Shown here piece after piece: positions 8,327 through 18,111 of a stretch of 64,000 nt of DNA. The notes under the pieces are model-generated. The model did not search any database. It worked only from the letters and a program-made list of their open reading frames with translations, and was not told the DNA's origin. Origin of the DNA: an uncultured Aquimarina sp. (GTDB lineage: Bacteria > Bacteroidota > Bacteroidia > Flavobacteriales > Flavobacteriaceae). How positions within the stretch are numbered: position 1 is the stretch's first letter; each line of letters opens with the position of its first letter. Location of the stretch: contig CANMDW010000021.1 of assembly GCA_947496705.1 (NCBI GenBank), positions 30,437 to 94,436 of the forward strand, given 5' to 3'. A program made the translations under genes and the position numbers.

Positions 8327-11300
8327 TCTTTTTCTAAAAACAAAAACGAGAATCAAAGCTACTATGAGTATCCACCACCAATAGGATGAATCACCCTGTA
8401 AAGGTTCTGTATTACCAGATACCACAAGCCCAGCCCAATAATAGGGATGTTTTAGTAGATTATCTTTGGTGTTCTCCATGTATTTCAATTTTGCCTGTTG
8501 TAAGGCTTTATCTTTCGACAGTCCTTTTTTCAGGTTTCTATAGAAAGTATTCATGATGATCGCCGTTTCTTTGTCTGGGACCTTCCACAAACTCATTACT
8601 GTACTTTTTGCACCTGCATAGTGAAACGCTCTGGACATGCTCATCACACCTTCTCCCTTTTCCAGCTTTCCAAATCCTGTATTGCAGGCACTTAAAACAA
8701 CAAGTTCTGAAGGTATTGACAGCGTATATATTTCTGATGCAGTCAGTTCGTTTTTTACGGTATCTTTTGCAAAAATCAACTTGTTATACATAGGATTATT
8801 ATGGTCTATCTGTGCATGAGCCGCTATATGTATAATCGAGGAGTTGCCAATCTGTGCTACAAAATTTTTGATAGATGCTTCACTATCTAAAAAGACAGAG
8901 CCTTTCATTAGTCTTGCTATATTTTTAATTTCTTCAGTATTTGACGAAAACGAATTCCATGCTTCATATTTGGGAGCAAAACCGCTCCAGGGTATTTCTT
9001 TTTTTGGTTGCCCAACAAAATCTTCTGTTTGTGTTTGTAATAGGGTTGCAGAACCTACATAACTCACAACATGTTTATTAAGCACGTATTCGTCTCCATC
9101 AATAAGCGTTTCAAACGGCACATAATTAAGCACATCATCGGTTATCAAAATGATGTTCTCTTTAAAATTTACATCTTTAAGTACAAGATCAAACAATTTT
9201 TTGGAAGAGTCCTCTATATTTTGTTGACGGATTAAATGCGCTCTATATTTTTTTACCTGAAACTTTACCAGAGAAGATATAGGTAATTTCCTGAAATTAA
9301 CTTCGTTTTTATTAAGCACAAAAACATATAGGTTTTCTTTACCCAGATAATATTCAATAATAGTGGTATTTTTATCTAAATATTCTTTTTGTAATGTAAG
9401 TATCGGAATTGTTTGATTCGAATATTTTAATTGATAATACTTGGGGTATTCCTTTTCTATTTTAGCTAACAAACTGTCCCATTCTATACTGTATTGTAGC
9501 CGCAAACTAATAAGAGAATCTGCCTTTACTGATCGTTTTTCTCTGTACATCTGCTTCTTAATTCCAGCCAGCTTTTGCCGTATAGTGTTTTCTTGTTGAA
9601 GTAATGAATCTGGCACCCCTGCCATTTTTTTAAATCGTTCATCTCTAATCCCTGCCAAAAGAGTACTGTTTCTGTTGATTTCTGAAAGTTGAAATGCTTT
9701 TTCCAAATAATACCTTTCTCCCGTACGCTTATATAAAATGTGACAGATTTCTATTGCATTTTCAAAATAGTTTGCATGCTCATTACTTATATTGATTATA
9801 GATCCCTGGGTTGTATACTCTTTTTTGAGGTTTTGTAAACTGCGTATCAGGAGGTCCAGTTTTTTATACGATCTTTTTAGAGAATCTATTTCCCCAGACT
9901 TTTTATAATAAGCCAGCACAATATTATTATTAATATCAATAGCCTCTATCGTGAGTGATGGATAATTACGCCCCGGATCATCATTGTGGTCTAAATGATT
10001 TTTAATGATCCTTGAAGATTCTTTATAATTTTCATTAGAAAATAAAGCCTTGGCAAGCGACAATTCTGCCTTTAAGACATGCCGGTGATTTTGATAAAAG
10101 CTTTCTGAAAAATTTGTCAATGCCATATTAAAAAAATTGATAGCCTTCTTATACTCTTTCAGTTGTAGATACATAGCCCCCATATCCCTATAACAATAAG
10201 CCTCCTGAACTTTCGAATTCATTTTTTTTATTCTGCGCAATACTTCCAAGTAGTTTTTCTCGGCTTCATGATAGTGCTCCATAGCAACGTATGATTTTGC
10301 TATTGACTTCAGATTCTCAATAGAAAATCGATTGTAAACTCCATAGGTTCTTTCTCTTATTCCTAATGCTTTTCTATCAAATTCGAGAGAGGCAGCTTGT
10401 TTTCCTTTTTTTCTGAGTATTCTTGCATACGAAGCATATACATTGGCTACATTGAGATGATCTTCTCCAAAAATTTCTATTGCCTTTTGCAATGCCTTTT
10501 CTATATACTCTTCAGATTTCTCAAAGTTATTTTTGTGATTGTAAGCATTACTTAATGCAACATAAATATCAGAGATAAACCCTACACCCTCTCCTTGATT
10601 TTGCAAATCGTACTTGGCCGATGCATTATAGAACCTAATCGCCTCATTATAATCTCCCCGAACTTCGCTTATAATCCCAATATTAAAAGTAGTTATAGCC
10701 AGATCATGCACAGGAGCATTGTTGTCCAATTTAAGCTGGTAAGACCTATTATAATAATCATAAGCCTTATCAAAATCTTCTTTATATAAATAGACACTCC
10801 CCAAATTGTTGAGTAACGATGCTTGCAGTGACTTATTCATAATATGCTCGGGAAATTTAAATGCTTCCTGTATTTGAATTAAAGATTCATCATACCTGCT
10901 TAACATCATTAAAATTGTACTGCGAATCGTATATGTTTTTATAAGACTATATGCTTGGATTTCAGGGTTTTGTAATTGTTCCTTCAAGATAGCATCACTA
11001 GTTTTCAATGCTTCTTTCCCGTTGCCATCTAACCTATAAATCATGGCCTTGGTATTCATCAACTCTCCCCATAGGCTATCATTGTGTATCCTGGCAGAAG
11101 TATATTTCTGAATTGAAGAATGTATGGTTTCTAATGCTGAAGGGTACTTATTTTTATATATCTGAATATTGGAAATGTATAATTGAGATTTCAGATAGTT
11201 TTCGGTGTTGTTCCTTTTTAAAAATTGATCTGAAGCTGTATTGAAGTGCTGTAAAGCTTCTTTATAATTATAGGTATCGAAAGCCATCACTCCATTTTGA

Positions 11301-11377
11301 TATACCTCGATTTGTTGTTGAGAAAAAATTACAGAATGTATCAAAAAGAATATAAGAAAGATGCTTTGTTTTTTCAT
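8306..11377 (-). CDS. Secreted/membrane TPR-CHAT caspase-like protein
   Basis: A 1023-residue protein. Signal peptide at 1-19, then many TPR units (about 20-560), a coiled region, and a CHAT domain (about 740-995) in the caspase-HetF fold. The predicted catalytic His is at 854 (HIAAHAQ) and Cys at 898 (SACNTGFG), both present, so peptidase activity is possible. A C-terminal membrane helix (about 998-1015, WWWILIVALILVFVF) precedes a short basic tail, putting the CHAT domain on the periplasmic side. It converges on the sigma/TPR pair with a 21-bp overlap; this gene trio suggests a shared stress or proteolytic response, but substrates are unknown. Confidence 0.85.
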   Translation of the reverse strand: MKKQSIFLIFFLIHSVIFSQQQIEVYQNGVMAFDTYNYKEALQHFNTASDQFLKRNNTENYLKSQLYISNIQIYKNKYPSALETIHSSIQKYTSARIHNDSLWGELMNTKAMIYRLDGNGKEALKTSDAILKEQLQNPEIQAYSLIKTYTIRSTILMMLSRYDESLIQIQEAFKFPEHIMNKSLQASLLNNLGSVYLYKEDFDKAYDYYNRSYQLKLDNNAPVHDLAITTFNIGIISEVRGDYNEAIRFYNASAKYDLQNQGEGVGFISDIYVALSNAYNHKNNFEKSEEYIEKALQKAIEIFGEDHLNVANVYASYARILRKKGKQAASLEFDRKALGIRERTYGVYNRFSIENLKSIAKSYVAMEHYHEAEKNYLEVLRRIKKMNSKVQEAYCYRDMGAMYLQLKEYKKAINFFNMALTNFSESFYQNHRHVLKAELSLAKALFSNENYKESSRIIKNHLDHNDDPGRNYPSLTIEAIDINNNIVLAYYKKSGEIDSLKRSYKKLDLLIRSLQNLKKEYTTQGSIINISNEHANYFENAIEICHILYKRTGERYYLEKAFQLSEINRNSTLLAGIRDERFKKMAGVPDSLLQQENTIRQKLAGIKKQMYREKRSVKADSLISLRLQYSIEWDSLLAKIEKEYPKYYQLKYSNQTIPILTLQKEYLDKNTTIIEYYLGKENLYVFVLNKNEVNFRKLPISSLVKFQVKKYRAHLIRQQNIEDSSKKLFDLVLKDVNFKENIILITDDVLNYVPFETLIDGDEYVLNKHVVSYVGSATLLQTQTEDFVGQPKKEIPWSGFAPKYEAWNSFSSNTEEIKNIARLMKGSVFLDSEASIKNFVAQIGNSSIIHIAAHAQIDHNNPMYNKLIFAKDTVKNELTASEIYTLSIPSELVVLSACNTGFGKLEKGEGVMSMSRAFHYAGAKSTVMSLWKVPDKETAIIMNTFYRNLKKGLSKDKALQQAKLKYMENTKDNLLKHPYYWAGLVVSGNTEPLQGDSSYWWWILIVALILVFVFRKRLIQPFK

Positions 11378-11399
11378 CTTAGTAAAGATTTATCATAAA

Positions 11400-11581
11400 G
11401 AACTCATCTTGACTTTTTATAATTGCCTGTAAAAATGTTCTTTTTCGCCCAAAATTCGTCTTTTTATTGTTCCGTAGCGCTGCTATGCAACGCAAAAAAG
11501 CCATCTTTTGGACAAAAAACCCCTATTTCCTGCCCGCCCGGCAGGTGGGTTCGGTTCAACCAAAAAAGTCAAGATGAGTTC
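11400..11581. repeat. Intergenic inverted-repeat element, full copy A
   Basis: A 182-bp unit bounded by perfect 19-bp inverted arms GAACTCATCTTGACTTTTT (11400-11418) and its complement (11563-11581). Inside is a core TAGCGCTGCTATGCAACGC followed by AAAAAAG (11475-11500), shared with copies at 38147 and 46365, and an inner GC-rich palindrome near 11531-11548. It fills the gap between the CHAT and hybrid-regulator genes. It encodes no protein; a MITE-like or folded-RNA/terminator element is inferred. Confidence 0.75.
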
Positions 11582-11622
11582 AAAGATAAATGATTTTTAT
11601 TCCTTCCGGAATGGTTCTTATT

Positions 11623-14600
11623 TTATATATCTATTTTTTCTTTCTCTATAAAATCTGAAGGAGACACTCCATAAAAATTCTTAAAGCATTTGGTAAAATA
11701 AGACGGGCTGTTAAATCCAACGGCAAAAGCTATTTGCGCAATATTTTCTCTTTGTATAGACAATAGTTGAGTAGCTCTTTTTAAACGATAATTTCGTAAG
11801 AATTCTCCAGGCGCCTGATCGGTAAGTGCCTTCATTTTGCGATGTAATTGTGTTTTGCTCATCGCCACTTTTTTCTGTAATTCTTTTACGCCAAACTCGG
11901 GATCAGACAGCCTTTGGTCAATAAATTGTAGTACCCGATCTAAAAAATCTTCATCTACAGTCGTCACCATAATTTGTTTGGGTTCTATACTGATTTGACT
12001 GCTATACAATGCCCTTAGTTTCTTTCTTTGATCAATCAAATTCTGCACCCTAATCAATAACTCTTCATTATCAAAGGGTTTGGTAAGATAATCGTCTACT
12101 CCATGAATTAACCCTTTTATTTTACTTTCTTTCTGTGCTTTGGCAGTAAGCATAATCATAGGTATATGACTGGTTTTTTCATCAGATCTTATGTTCTTAC
12201 AGAGGGAAATTCCATCCATTTGTGGCATCATAAGATCGGTAATGATCAGATCGGGGATTTCTCTTCGGGCAATTTCCAATCCAACTCCTCCATGCACTGC
12301 CTCCAAAACCCGAAATTGCGTGCTCAGACCAGAGATAATATACCTCCTCATATCTTCATTGTCTTCTACTACAAGAATAATCGGTGCGTTTTTGATATGC
12401 TCCCTATCGAACAATTTGTTTTCTTCGACCTGGTTTATGATCTGCTTTTTGTTTTGAAGTATGCCTGACTCATGTTTCTCAGTGCCATATACTTCAATAA
12501 TTTTTATGGGTATGGCAACTCTAAAGGTTGTTCCTTTATGTAATTTACTATCTACCACGATCTCTCCCTCCATTAATGTAAGTAACTCTTTGGTGAGAGA
12601 TAACCCGATCCCCGTTCCTTCATGGTCGCGAACCGAAGAATCATCAACTTGATAGAAACGATCAAAAATAAGGGGTAATTGATCTTCTGAAATGCCTTTA
12701 CCGGTATCTGAAACCGTAAGATTGAGGATATCGTGCTCTATCAAGACCGAAAAATTCACTTCGCTATAATCGGGAGAATATTTGAATGCATTTGACAACA
12801 AATTATAAATGATCTTTTCCAGCTTATCGTGATCAAACCGTGCAATGAGTATCTCGGCAGAAATGGCAGTGGTATAGCCAATATTACGCTGCCTGGCATG
12901 CGAATGAAAAGAAGAGCATATAGCTCTTAAAAAGTAATAAAGATCTCCTTCTTCAAGTTCGATTTGTAAACTTCCCGCATCCAATTTTGACAGATCCAGC
13001 AATTGATTTACCAAACGAAGCAGGCGATCGGCATTTCTATCAATCATTTTTATTTGCTCTAAAGAGAGTCTTTTATCTTCTTTTTTTACGGCAGCGCTCA
13101 AAGGGCCTTTAATTAAAGTAATCGGGGTTCTAAACTCATGGGAAATGTTTGCAAAGAAACGTGATTTGACCTTATCCATTTCTCTGAGTTTTTTTGCTTG
13201 CAGTTCTAATTGACTGTTTTTTTCAATGATCTCAGCAGTACGCATTTTTACCGCAGCCTCCAATACATCTTTTTCTTTTTGAAACTTGGCCGAACGCTGT
13301 TTTACAATTACAATAATGATCGTAAGCAAACTTACTATGTATGTGGTATATGCCCACCAAGTGTTATACCATGCCGGAAGAATCTCAAAAATATATTCTA
13401 CCGGTTTTTGGTTGTAGATTCCCTGGGTATTGAATGCCTTAATTTTTAACACATAATCCCCATGGGTTAGGTTGGTAAAATTTATTTCCTGACTCTCCCC
13501 CACATCTATCCATTGCTTTTGTAATTTATATTTATAACTCACCTGATCGGATAAGCGAAATCCCAAAGAACTAATATTCACGGCCACGTGCTTTGTACCG
13601 CTATCAAATTTAAAGTCCTTTTTTGTTAAACTATTTCCTTCGTAAACAATGTTTCCATCACTGGTAACTTTTCTAATATATGGTATTGGCAGTTCTTTCT
13701 GTATTTCTTCTTTTTCGGGGTTATATATCAATATGCCATTATCACATCCAATGATGAATTCTTTCTTTTTATTTTTGATAACCGGCCCTCCCACCCTTAA
13801 TTTATTACCTCTTAAATTGAGCATGATGTCTTTATGCGTCATTTTCCTGGTATTCAGTAGCCCCAGATTTTTTCCTACGGCCCATATCTGGTTTTCATTA
13901 TTTTCGTATAATTTATTATAATATCCGTCGATTTGATGGCAAATTCCTTTATTCAAATTTTTGGGATTTATAAAACCCATGCCTTCTTCATGACCGGTAA
14001 CCCAGATTCTCCCATCATCATCTTCCTGAAATCCTCCTGTATTAAAATACACAGTACCATTTTTATCTGGTCTTAGGTTTTGAATTGCGCGGGTATTAAG
14101 ATCCATAACACTTAGATATGAAGCTGTTCTGATCCATAACCGGTCTTGCGAATCTATGAACAAATATTCCATCCAAACATGATTTCCGTCTTCAAACTCA
14201 TTAAATTGTTCTTTATAATTGGTTATGGTAAGGTCATTATAGTTGAGGCAATACAATCCTCCATGCCTTGTGCCTATCCAGAAATTTCCAAATCGATCTT
14301 TGACAACCTTTCGCAAAGTTGGGCTGGAATGCGGTATTTGTAATGGTGATTTTTCAAACTTTTGCGTCTTGGGGTCAAACAATACCAGTTTTTTAAGAGA
14401 TAGGATTAAAAACCTTCCATCGTTCATTTCTATCATATCTGCGATATGGTAACCACTGCCTTCAATATGTTTTAAATATGGAATTTTTAATATCTCAAAA
14501 GCATAGTCTGTTGGATCTATCTTATATATTCCCGAACTAGCATGTCCCACGGCATAAAAATATCTTCCAGATTTTATAACTTTTTGAAGATACATAGGGC

Positions 14601-15720
14601 TTTGCAGATTACTTCTTTCTTCGAGTTCTATAAATGTATTTTGAGACTGCAGAGGATCGTATTGAAATAACCCCTTTGAGCCATAAAACCAGATAATCTT
14701 TCTTGAATCGATAAAAGAAACCCCTCGTACAATGCCTTTGGCCGGGTTATGGTCTATGATCTTTTCTATGTTTTCGGAAAGAATATTGTACTGTATTACC
14801 CCATGTGAAGTAGTAATCCATAAGCTTCCTTCTTTTACTTTGTAAATATCAAGGATCAAATAATGTGATTTTGGGAAGTGTTTTTTTAAAGGTTGATGAA
14901 ATGCTTTGGTTTGTTTATTAAACACGAGGAACCCTTCTTCCCAGGTACCAAGATATACTTCTTCTTCCGAGGCATAAATCTTACGTATTCGGTTGTGTGC
15001 TGCCTCGGGATTATTATTATAAACATAAACCTCATATTCTTTTGAGAAGGTATCGAAACGTATCAGGCCGGCCAAGGTACCTAACCAAAAAACTTTACTA
15101 TTTTGGGGATCTTTGGTAATGGCAACAATACTATTGAGGTTTGTGTCTTCCTTTTGCTGTTTATTACAAAATGTAAATGTTTGTTGATTAGAATTTTTTG
15201 CGTCAATTCGAATCAGGCCTCGGTTTTGATTTGTGGTCCACAAGTATTGATCCTCATCAAATAAAATATCTTTGACTCTTTTGTTTTCCTGGAGCATCAG
15301 CATATTTTCCTTACCGAAACTAATATCTTCTATCGAAGATCTGAAAATACCTTTTTCTCCCCCCATCCATATATTATCTCCTGATTCATCAATAACCAAA
15401 GCATTGACAATTCCTATTTCCAGTGGTATTGTATCTTTATAATAATATCTGAAATTGGTAAAATGATTCCCGTCATATCGCGATACCCCATCGCCTGTTG
15501 CCAACCATAAAAATCCAAACTTATCTTCTTGTATATCTGTTATATAGTTTGATGGCAAACCATTGTCTTCAGTATAATTTATAATATCATTAAAATGAGA
15601 AACTTCTATTTGTGCAATGCCATTTTGACAACACATCTTCAACAAAATAATATATATGATAAGCTTCTGCATTCTTTGCATCTGAAAATTAACCCATACC
15701 TGGATACCTGTTTTATCCAA
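11623..15720 (-). CDS. Hybrid two-component sensor/regulator (HTCS)
   Basis: A 1365-residue one-protein signalling system. After an N-terminal signal-like helix come Reg_prop beta-propeller repeats (about 40-690), a Y_Y_Y domain (about 700-775), and a membrane helix (about 789-808). A HisKA domain follows with phospho-acceptor His861 (ISHEFRTP), then HATPase_c with N-box NLLSNAFKYS and GTGIGLSLTKEL, a receiver domain with Asp1162 (ITDLMMPQMDG), and a C-terminal AraC HTH (about 1268-1358). These usually sense glycans or similar molecules in the periplasm and activate adjacent operons; no SusCD pair is near, so the target is unclear. The ATG at 15681 may be the true start, since the signal-like hydrophobic stretch begins there. 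Confidence 0.92.
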   Translation of the reverse strand: MDKTGIQVWVNFQMQRMQKLIIYIILLKMCCQNGIAQIEVSHFNDIINYTEDNGLPSNYITDIQEDKFGFLWLATGDGVSRYDGNHFTNFRYYYKDTIPLEIGIVNALVIDESGDNIWMGGEKGIFRSSIEDISFGKENMLMLQENKRVKDILFDEDQYLWTTNQNRGLIRIDAKNSNQQTFTFCNKQQKEDTNLNSIVAITKDPQNSKVFWLGTLAGLIRFDTFSKEYEVYVYNNNPEAAHNRIRKIYASEEEVYLGTWEEGFLVFNKQTKAFHQPLKKHFPKSHYLILDIYKVKEGSLWITTSHGVIQYNILSENIEKIIDHNPAKGIVRGVSFIDSRKIIWFYGSKGLFQYDPLQSQNTFIELEERSNLQSPMYLQKVIKSGRYFYAVGHASSGIYKIDPTDYAFEILKIPYLKHIEGSGYHIADMIEMNDGRFLILSLKKLVLFDPKTQKFEKSPLQIPHSSPTLRKVVKDRFGNFWIGTRHGGLYCLNYNDLTITNYKEQFNEFEDGNHVWMEYLFIDSQDRLWIRTASYLSVMDLNTRAIQNLRPDKNGTVYFNTGGFQEDDDGRIWVTGHEEGMGFINPKNLNKGICHQIDGYYNKLYENNENQIWAVGKNLGLLNTRKMTHKDIMLNLRGNKLRVGGPVIKNKKKEFIIGCDNGILIYNPEKEEIQKELPIPYIRKVTSDGNIVYEGNSLTKKDFKFDSGTKHVAVNISSLGFRLSDQVSYKYKLQKQWIDVGESQEINFTNLTHGDYVLKIKAFNTQGIYNQKPVEYIFEILPAWYNTWWAYTTYIVSLLTIIIVIVKQRSAKFQKEKDVLEAAVKMRTAEIIEKNSQLELQAKKLREMDKVKSRFFANISHEFRTPITLIKGPLSAAVKKEDKRLSLEQIKMIDRNADRLLRLVNQLLDLSKLDAGSLQIELEEGDLYYFLRAICSSFHSHARQRNIGYTTAISAEILIARFDHDKLEKIIYNLLSNAFKYSPDYSEVNFSVLIEHDILNLTVSDTGKGISEDQLPLIFDRFYQVDDSSVRDHEGTGIGLSLTKELLTLMEGEIVVDSKLHKGTTFRVAIPIKIIEVYGTEKHESGILQNKKQIINQVEENKLFDREHIKNAPIILVVEDNEDMRRYIISGLSTQFRVLEAVHGGVGLEIARREIPDLIITDLMMPQMDGISLCKNIRSDEKTSHIPMIMLTAKAQKESKIKGLIHGVDDYLTKPFDNEELLIRVQNLIDQRKKLRALYSSQISIEPKQIMVTTVDEDFLDRVLQFIDQRLSDPEFGVKELQKKVAMSKTQLHRKMKALTDQAPGEFLRNYRLKRATQLLSIQRENIAQIAFAVGFNSPSYFTKCFKNFYGVSPSDFIEKEKIDI

Positions 15721-15883
15721 TTACATACATTCTTTGTTGTAAAATGACTCTTTGACCCTTTTATAAAAGATCCACTTTTTTATTAAAAGTTACCCATAAT
15801 GGTATTTAACATTTAATCTGAGCTGAATGGCAGATCGCATTCGGAATAATGTTATACTAAAATATATGGAAATTTGCTTTAAA

Positions 15884-15915
15884 CAAAAAAAACCAGGATG
15901 ATAAAACATCCTGGT
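15884..15915 (-). terminator. Orphan rho-independent terminator
   Basis: Perfect ACCAGGATG / CATCCTGGT stem with a 6-nt loop, followed on the minus strand by eight T. It uses the same stem as the peptide terminators at 5439 and 16155. No ORF precedes it, so it may end a small RNA or mark a lost peptide gene. Confidence 0.55.
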
Positions 15916-16154
15916 ATTGTTTTAATAACCTACGCTCTGCAAACATAGGTGTCATAAAACCCCAAAAAAACTATTTTTATACCCGGATTTTGGATAAAAA
16001 TCCTTACCCAAATTGCCAGGATATATGTCTCTTCATCACAAAACACATGTTTTGTGACTAGAAAAATAAGACATTGCTTTGTATTCTTAGTCCCGAATTA
16101 TTGAATTTCAATAAAATGACACTTCAAATGAAGTACAGATTTGTTGAAACAAAA

Positions 16155-16183
16155 AAACCAAGAAGCAAAAAACATCCTGGTTT
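16155..16183 (-). terminator. Terminator of the fourth small-peptide gene
   Basis: Imperfect AAACCAAGA / TCCTGGTTT stem, T-rich on the minus strand, 66 bp after the peptide stop codon. Confidence 0.5.
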
Positions 16184-16249
16184 TGATTTAGTTGTTCTAT
16201 TTTTAGAGCACAAATGTTTGATACACCTCTAAAAAACTACTTTCTTTAT

Positions 16250-16405
16250 CTAAATTGAACACAGTTCAACACATTCGCGAGCTGGGCGTCCTGATCTTCT
16301 GCAACCTTTGTAGCACCAAATATCAAGATCATGATGGCCTCCCTGAATTGATTTCTGTGCGATCTTGCTAATAGTTTTCACTCCATTTAATTTTAGAATT
16401 TTCAT
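16250..16405 (-). CDS. Four-cysteine leader peptide, RiPP/bacteriocin-like precursor (copy 4)
   Basis: A 51-residue ORF from the ATG at 16405 (an upstream in-frame ATG exists, but the other copies begin at this MK). Leader MKILKLNGVKTISKIAQKS ends in GG at residues 22-23. The 28-residue core has four cysteines in a C-x3-C-x9-C-x3-C layout (31, 35, 45, 49), close to copy 1 and reminiscent of a helical hairpin pinned by two disulfides. It lies about 10 kb from the three-gene cluster, between the hybrid regulator and a P450 gene on the same strand. The product class is inferred. Confidence 0.7.
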   Translation of the reverse strand: MKILKLNGVKTISKIAQKSIQGGHHDLDIWCYKGCRRSGRPARECVELCSI

Positions 16406-16587
16406 AATTTTTGGATTATTATAAATAGTATTTCCCAAACCTTTTTAAGACACTTGGGTATATGTCTGTAATAAAAAGCAATTGTTTTATGGATAGAAAA
16501 GTAAAGTATTCGATATTATGAAGAGTCCCAAAAAATTGAAATTCAAAAAAACGATACTCCAAAAAGCGATGGTCTTGTTTAAATATT

Positions 16588-16617
16588 AAAAACCGGGATG
16601 TCTTGAACCCCGGGTTT
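16588..16617 (-). terminator. Probable terminator downstream of the P450 gene
   Basis: AAACCGGG and CCCGGGTTT arms pair with a one-base bulge; on the minus strand a T-run follows. It is placed 144 bp after the P450 stop, beyond the short inverted-repeat element. Confidence 0.5.
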
Positions 16618-16639
16618 TGCTGTATAACCTATATATAGA

Positions 16640-16722
16640 GAAGTGGTTTAATTTTTTTTGTCTGCCTAGCGGCAAACCAGGCAGGCTGGTCGGTAGACAG
16701 GCAAAAAAGTTTAAACCACTTC
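16640..16722. repeat. Intergenic inverted-repeat element, short copy B
   Basis: An 83-bp unit with arms GAAGTGGTTTAA plus a T-run (16640-16659) and AAAAAAGTTTAAACCACTTC (16703-16722), one mismatch. It has the same arm architecture as the longer copies but lacks the conserved core; a second palindrome (GCCTG-type) sits inside. Confidence 0.65.
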
Positions 16723-16760
16723 ATTGAATGAAGTTATTAAAAATATGACATGTCAAATTT

Positions 16761-18092
16761 TTACCGGGAGGTACAGGTTATTGAAGCATTCTGGGGTTTT
16801 AAAGTAATCAAAGGTTTGATCTCTATCCTATTGAGGTTGGTTTGAATTTTATATTTCCGAACTAATTTGCTAACCGCCAGAATCATTTCATACATGGCAA
16901 AATTATTGCCTATACACATTCTGGGGCCAGCACCAAAGGGAAAATACCAGTTGGCATATTCTTTTTTATCGATACCAGGATCAAACCTATCGGGATTAAA
17001 GCTTTCGGAATCGTTCCAAAAACCCTTATGCCTATGTACCTCAAAAAACGAAATGAGAATCATCGTTCCTTTTTTTAAGGTAAGCTGATCATATATATCA
17101 TCTTCAATAGCTACCCGATCTGAAAAATAAGCCGGAGGATACAATCGCATAGACTCTTCTATACATTGTTTGGTATATTGATATTTTGCTATCTGTTCTA
17201 TCGGTGATACATCATTCATAGGGCCCGAGACTTCTTCATATACTCTTTCCTGAATTTCTGGGTGAAGTGCCAGTAAAAACAATGTAAAGGTTAACGCGTT
17301 TGAAGTTGTTTCATGTCCTGCTGTAAAAAGGATGAGAATTTCGTCTATCAGCTGCTCGTTATCCATTACACTACCATCTTCATACCTGGATGCCAAAAGC
17401 ATGTCTAACAGATCATCATAGGTTGTGTTGGATTTTTTGCGTTCTTCTATGATGGTATTCAAAATATCTCTGGCCTCTTGCGTGAGGGTAAGTGTCTTCT
17501 TAATCTTCCCGCTTAAGTGAAACCACCACAGCTTATAGGGTTGTCTTATTTCTTTGATCAATGATTTCTGAGCAGTCTCGGTTATATATTGTAACCGGGC
17601 AATGGTTTCCCCTGTATCGGTATAGCTAAATAATGATTTTGCCACCACCTTAAAAGCCAAATCATTCATTAAAGGAAAAATATCTATAGTTTTACCTGGT
17701 TCGATTCTCAAAAATTCCTGTTCAATTACATCTTCCATTGTATGTATTATCGACTCCAGCTTTTTTTTATGAAATGCAGGTTGGATCAAACGTCTTTGCT
17801 TCAGCCATTTTTCACCGTTCGAAGTTAATAACCCTTCTCCTACATACCTGGCCAAATCTCTGGTCTGTAAAGTGGATTTTTGATAATTTCTATGATTTTT
17901 TTGCAGCATATACCTGGCAAAACCGGCATCACGAGTAAATATTACCGTTTTACCCATACCCAACCGAACTTTAAAAATATCGCCATGCTTCTCAAAATTT
18001 TTATGATGAAAAGGAAGCGGGTTCTTAAGAATACGACTTGCATTAATAAGTACTCTAAAAAAAGAAACTGTCGGAATTCGTTTAGCAGACAT
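16761..18092 (-). CDS. Cytochrome P450
   Basis: Heme-thiolate monooxygenase, 443 residues. Seen: the I-helix motif AGHETTSNAL, the ExxR pair (IEESMRLYPPAYF), and the heme loop FPFGAGPRMCIGNN with the ligand Cys393. The pattern is of the class E group I type (CYP4/CYP102-like), with no fused reductase; no ferredoxin gene is nearby. The gene is 19 bp downstream of the amidohydrolase gene on the same strand, so the two may form an operon. A four-cysteine peptide gene lies 355 bp further downstream, raising but not proving a peptide-tailoring role. Substrate unknown. Confidence 0.92.
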   Translation of the reverse strand: MSAKRIPTVSFFRVLINASRILKNPLPFHHKNFEKHGDIFKVRLGMGKTVIFTRDAGFARYMLQKNHRNYQKSTLQTRDLARYVGEGLLTSNGEKWLKQRRLIQPAFHKKKLESIIHTMEDVIEQEFLRIEPGKTIDIFPLMNDLAFKVVAKSLFSYTDTGETIARLQYITETAQKSLIKEIRQPYKLWWFHLSGKIKKTLTLTQEARDILNTIIEERKKSNTTYDDLLDMLLASRYEDGSVMDNEQLIDEILILFTAGHETTSNALTFTLFLLALHPEIQERVYEEVSGPMNDVSPIEQIAKYQYTKQCIEESMRLYPPAYFSDRVAIEDDIYDQLTLKKGTMILISFFEVHRHKGFWNDSESFNPDRFDPGIDKKEYANWYFPFGAGPRMCIGNNFAMYEMILAVSKLVRKYKIQTNLNRIEIKPLITLKPQNASITCTSR

Positions 18093-18111
18093 ATCAACTT
18101 TTATCGCTACT

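Larger units (their letters stand above)
15721..16249. other. 529-bp intergenic region with orphan hairpins
   Basis: No convincing gene. It contains two terminator-like hairpins pointing to the minus strand (15892-15915 and 16155-16183). The second belongs to the peptide gene at 16250; the first has no visible gene ahead of it. Confidence 0.5.

Noticed and set aside
15930..16150. Search for a fifth leader peptide before the orphan terminator
   Set aside because: No MK-x-LK-x-x-GVK leader in any frame; the open frame there lacks a start codon.
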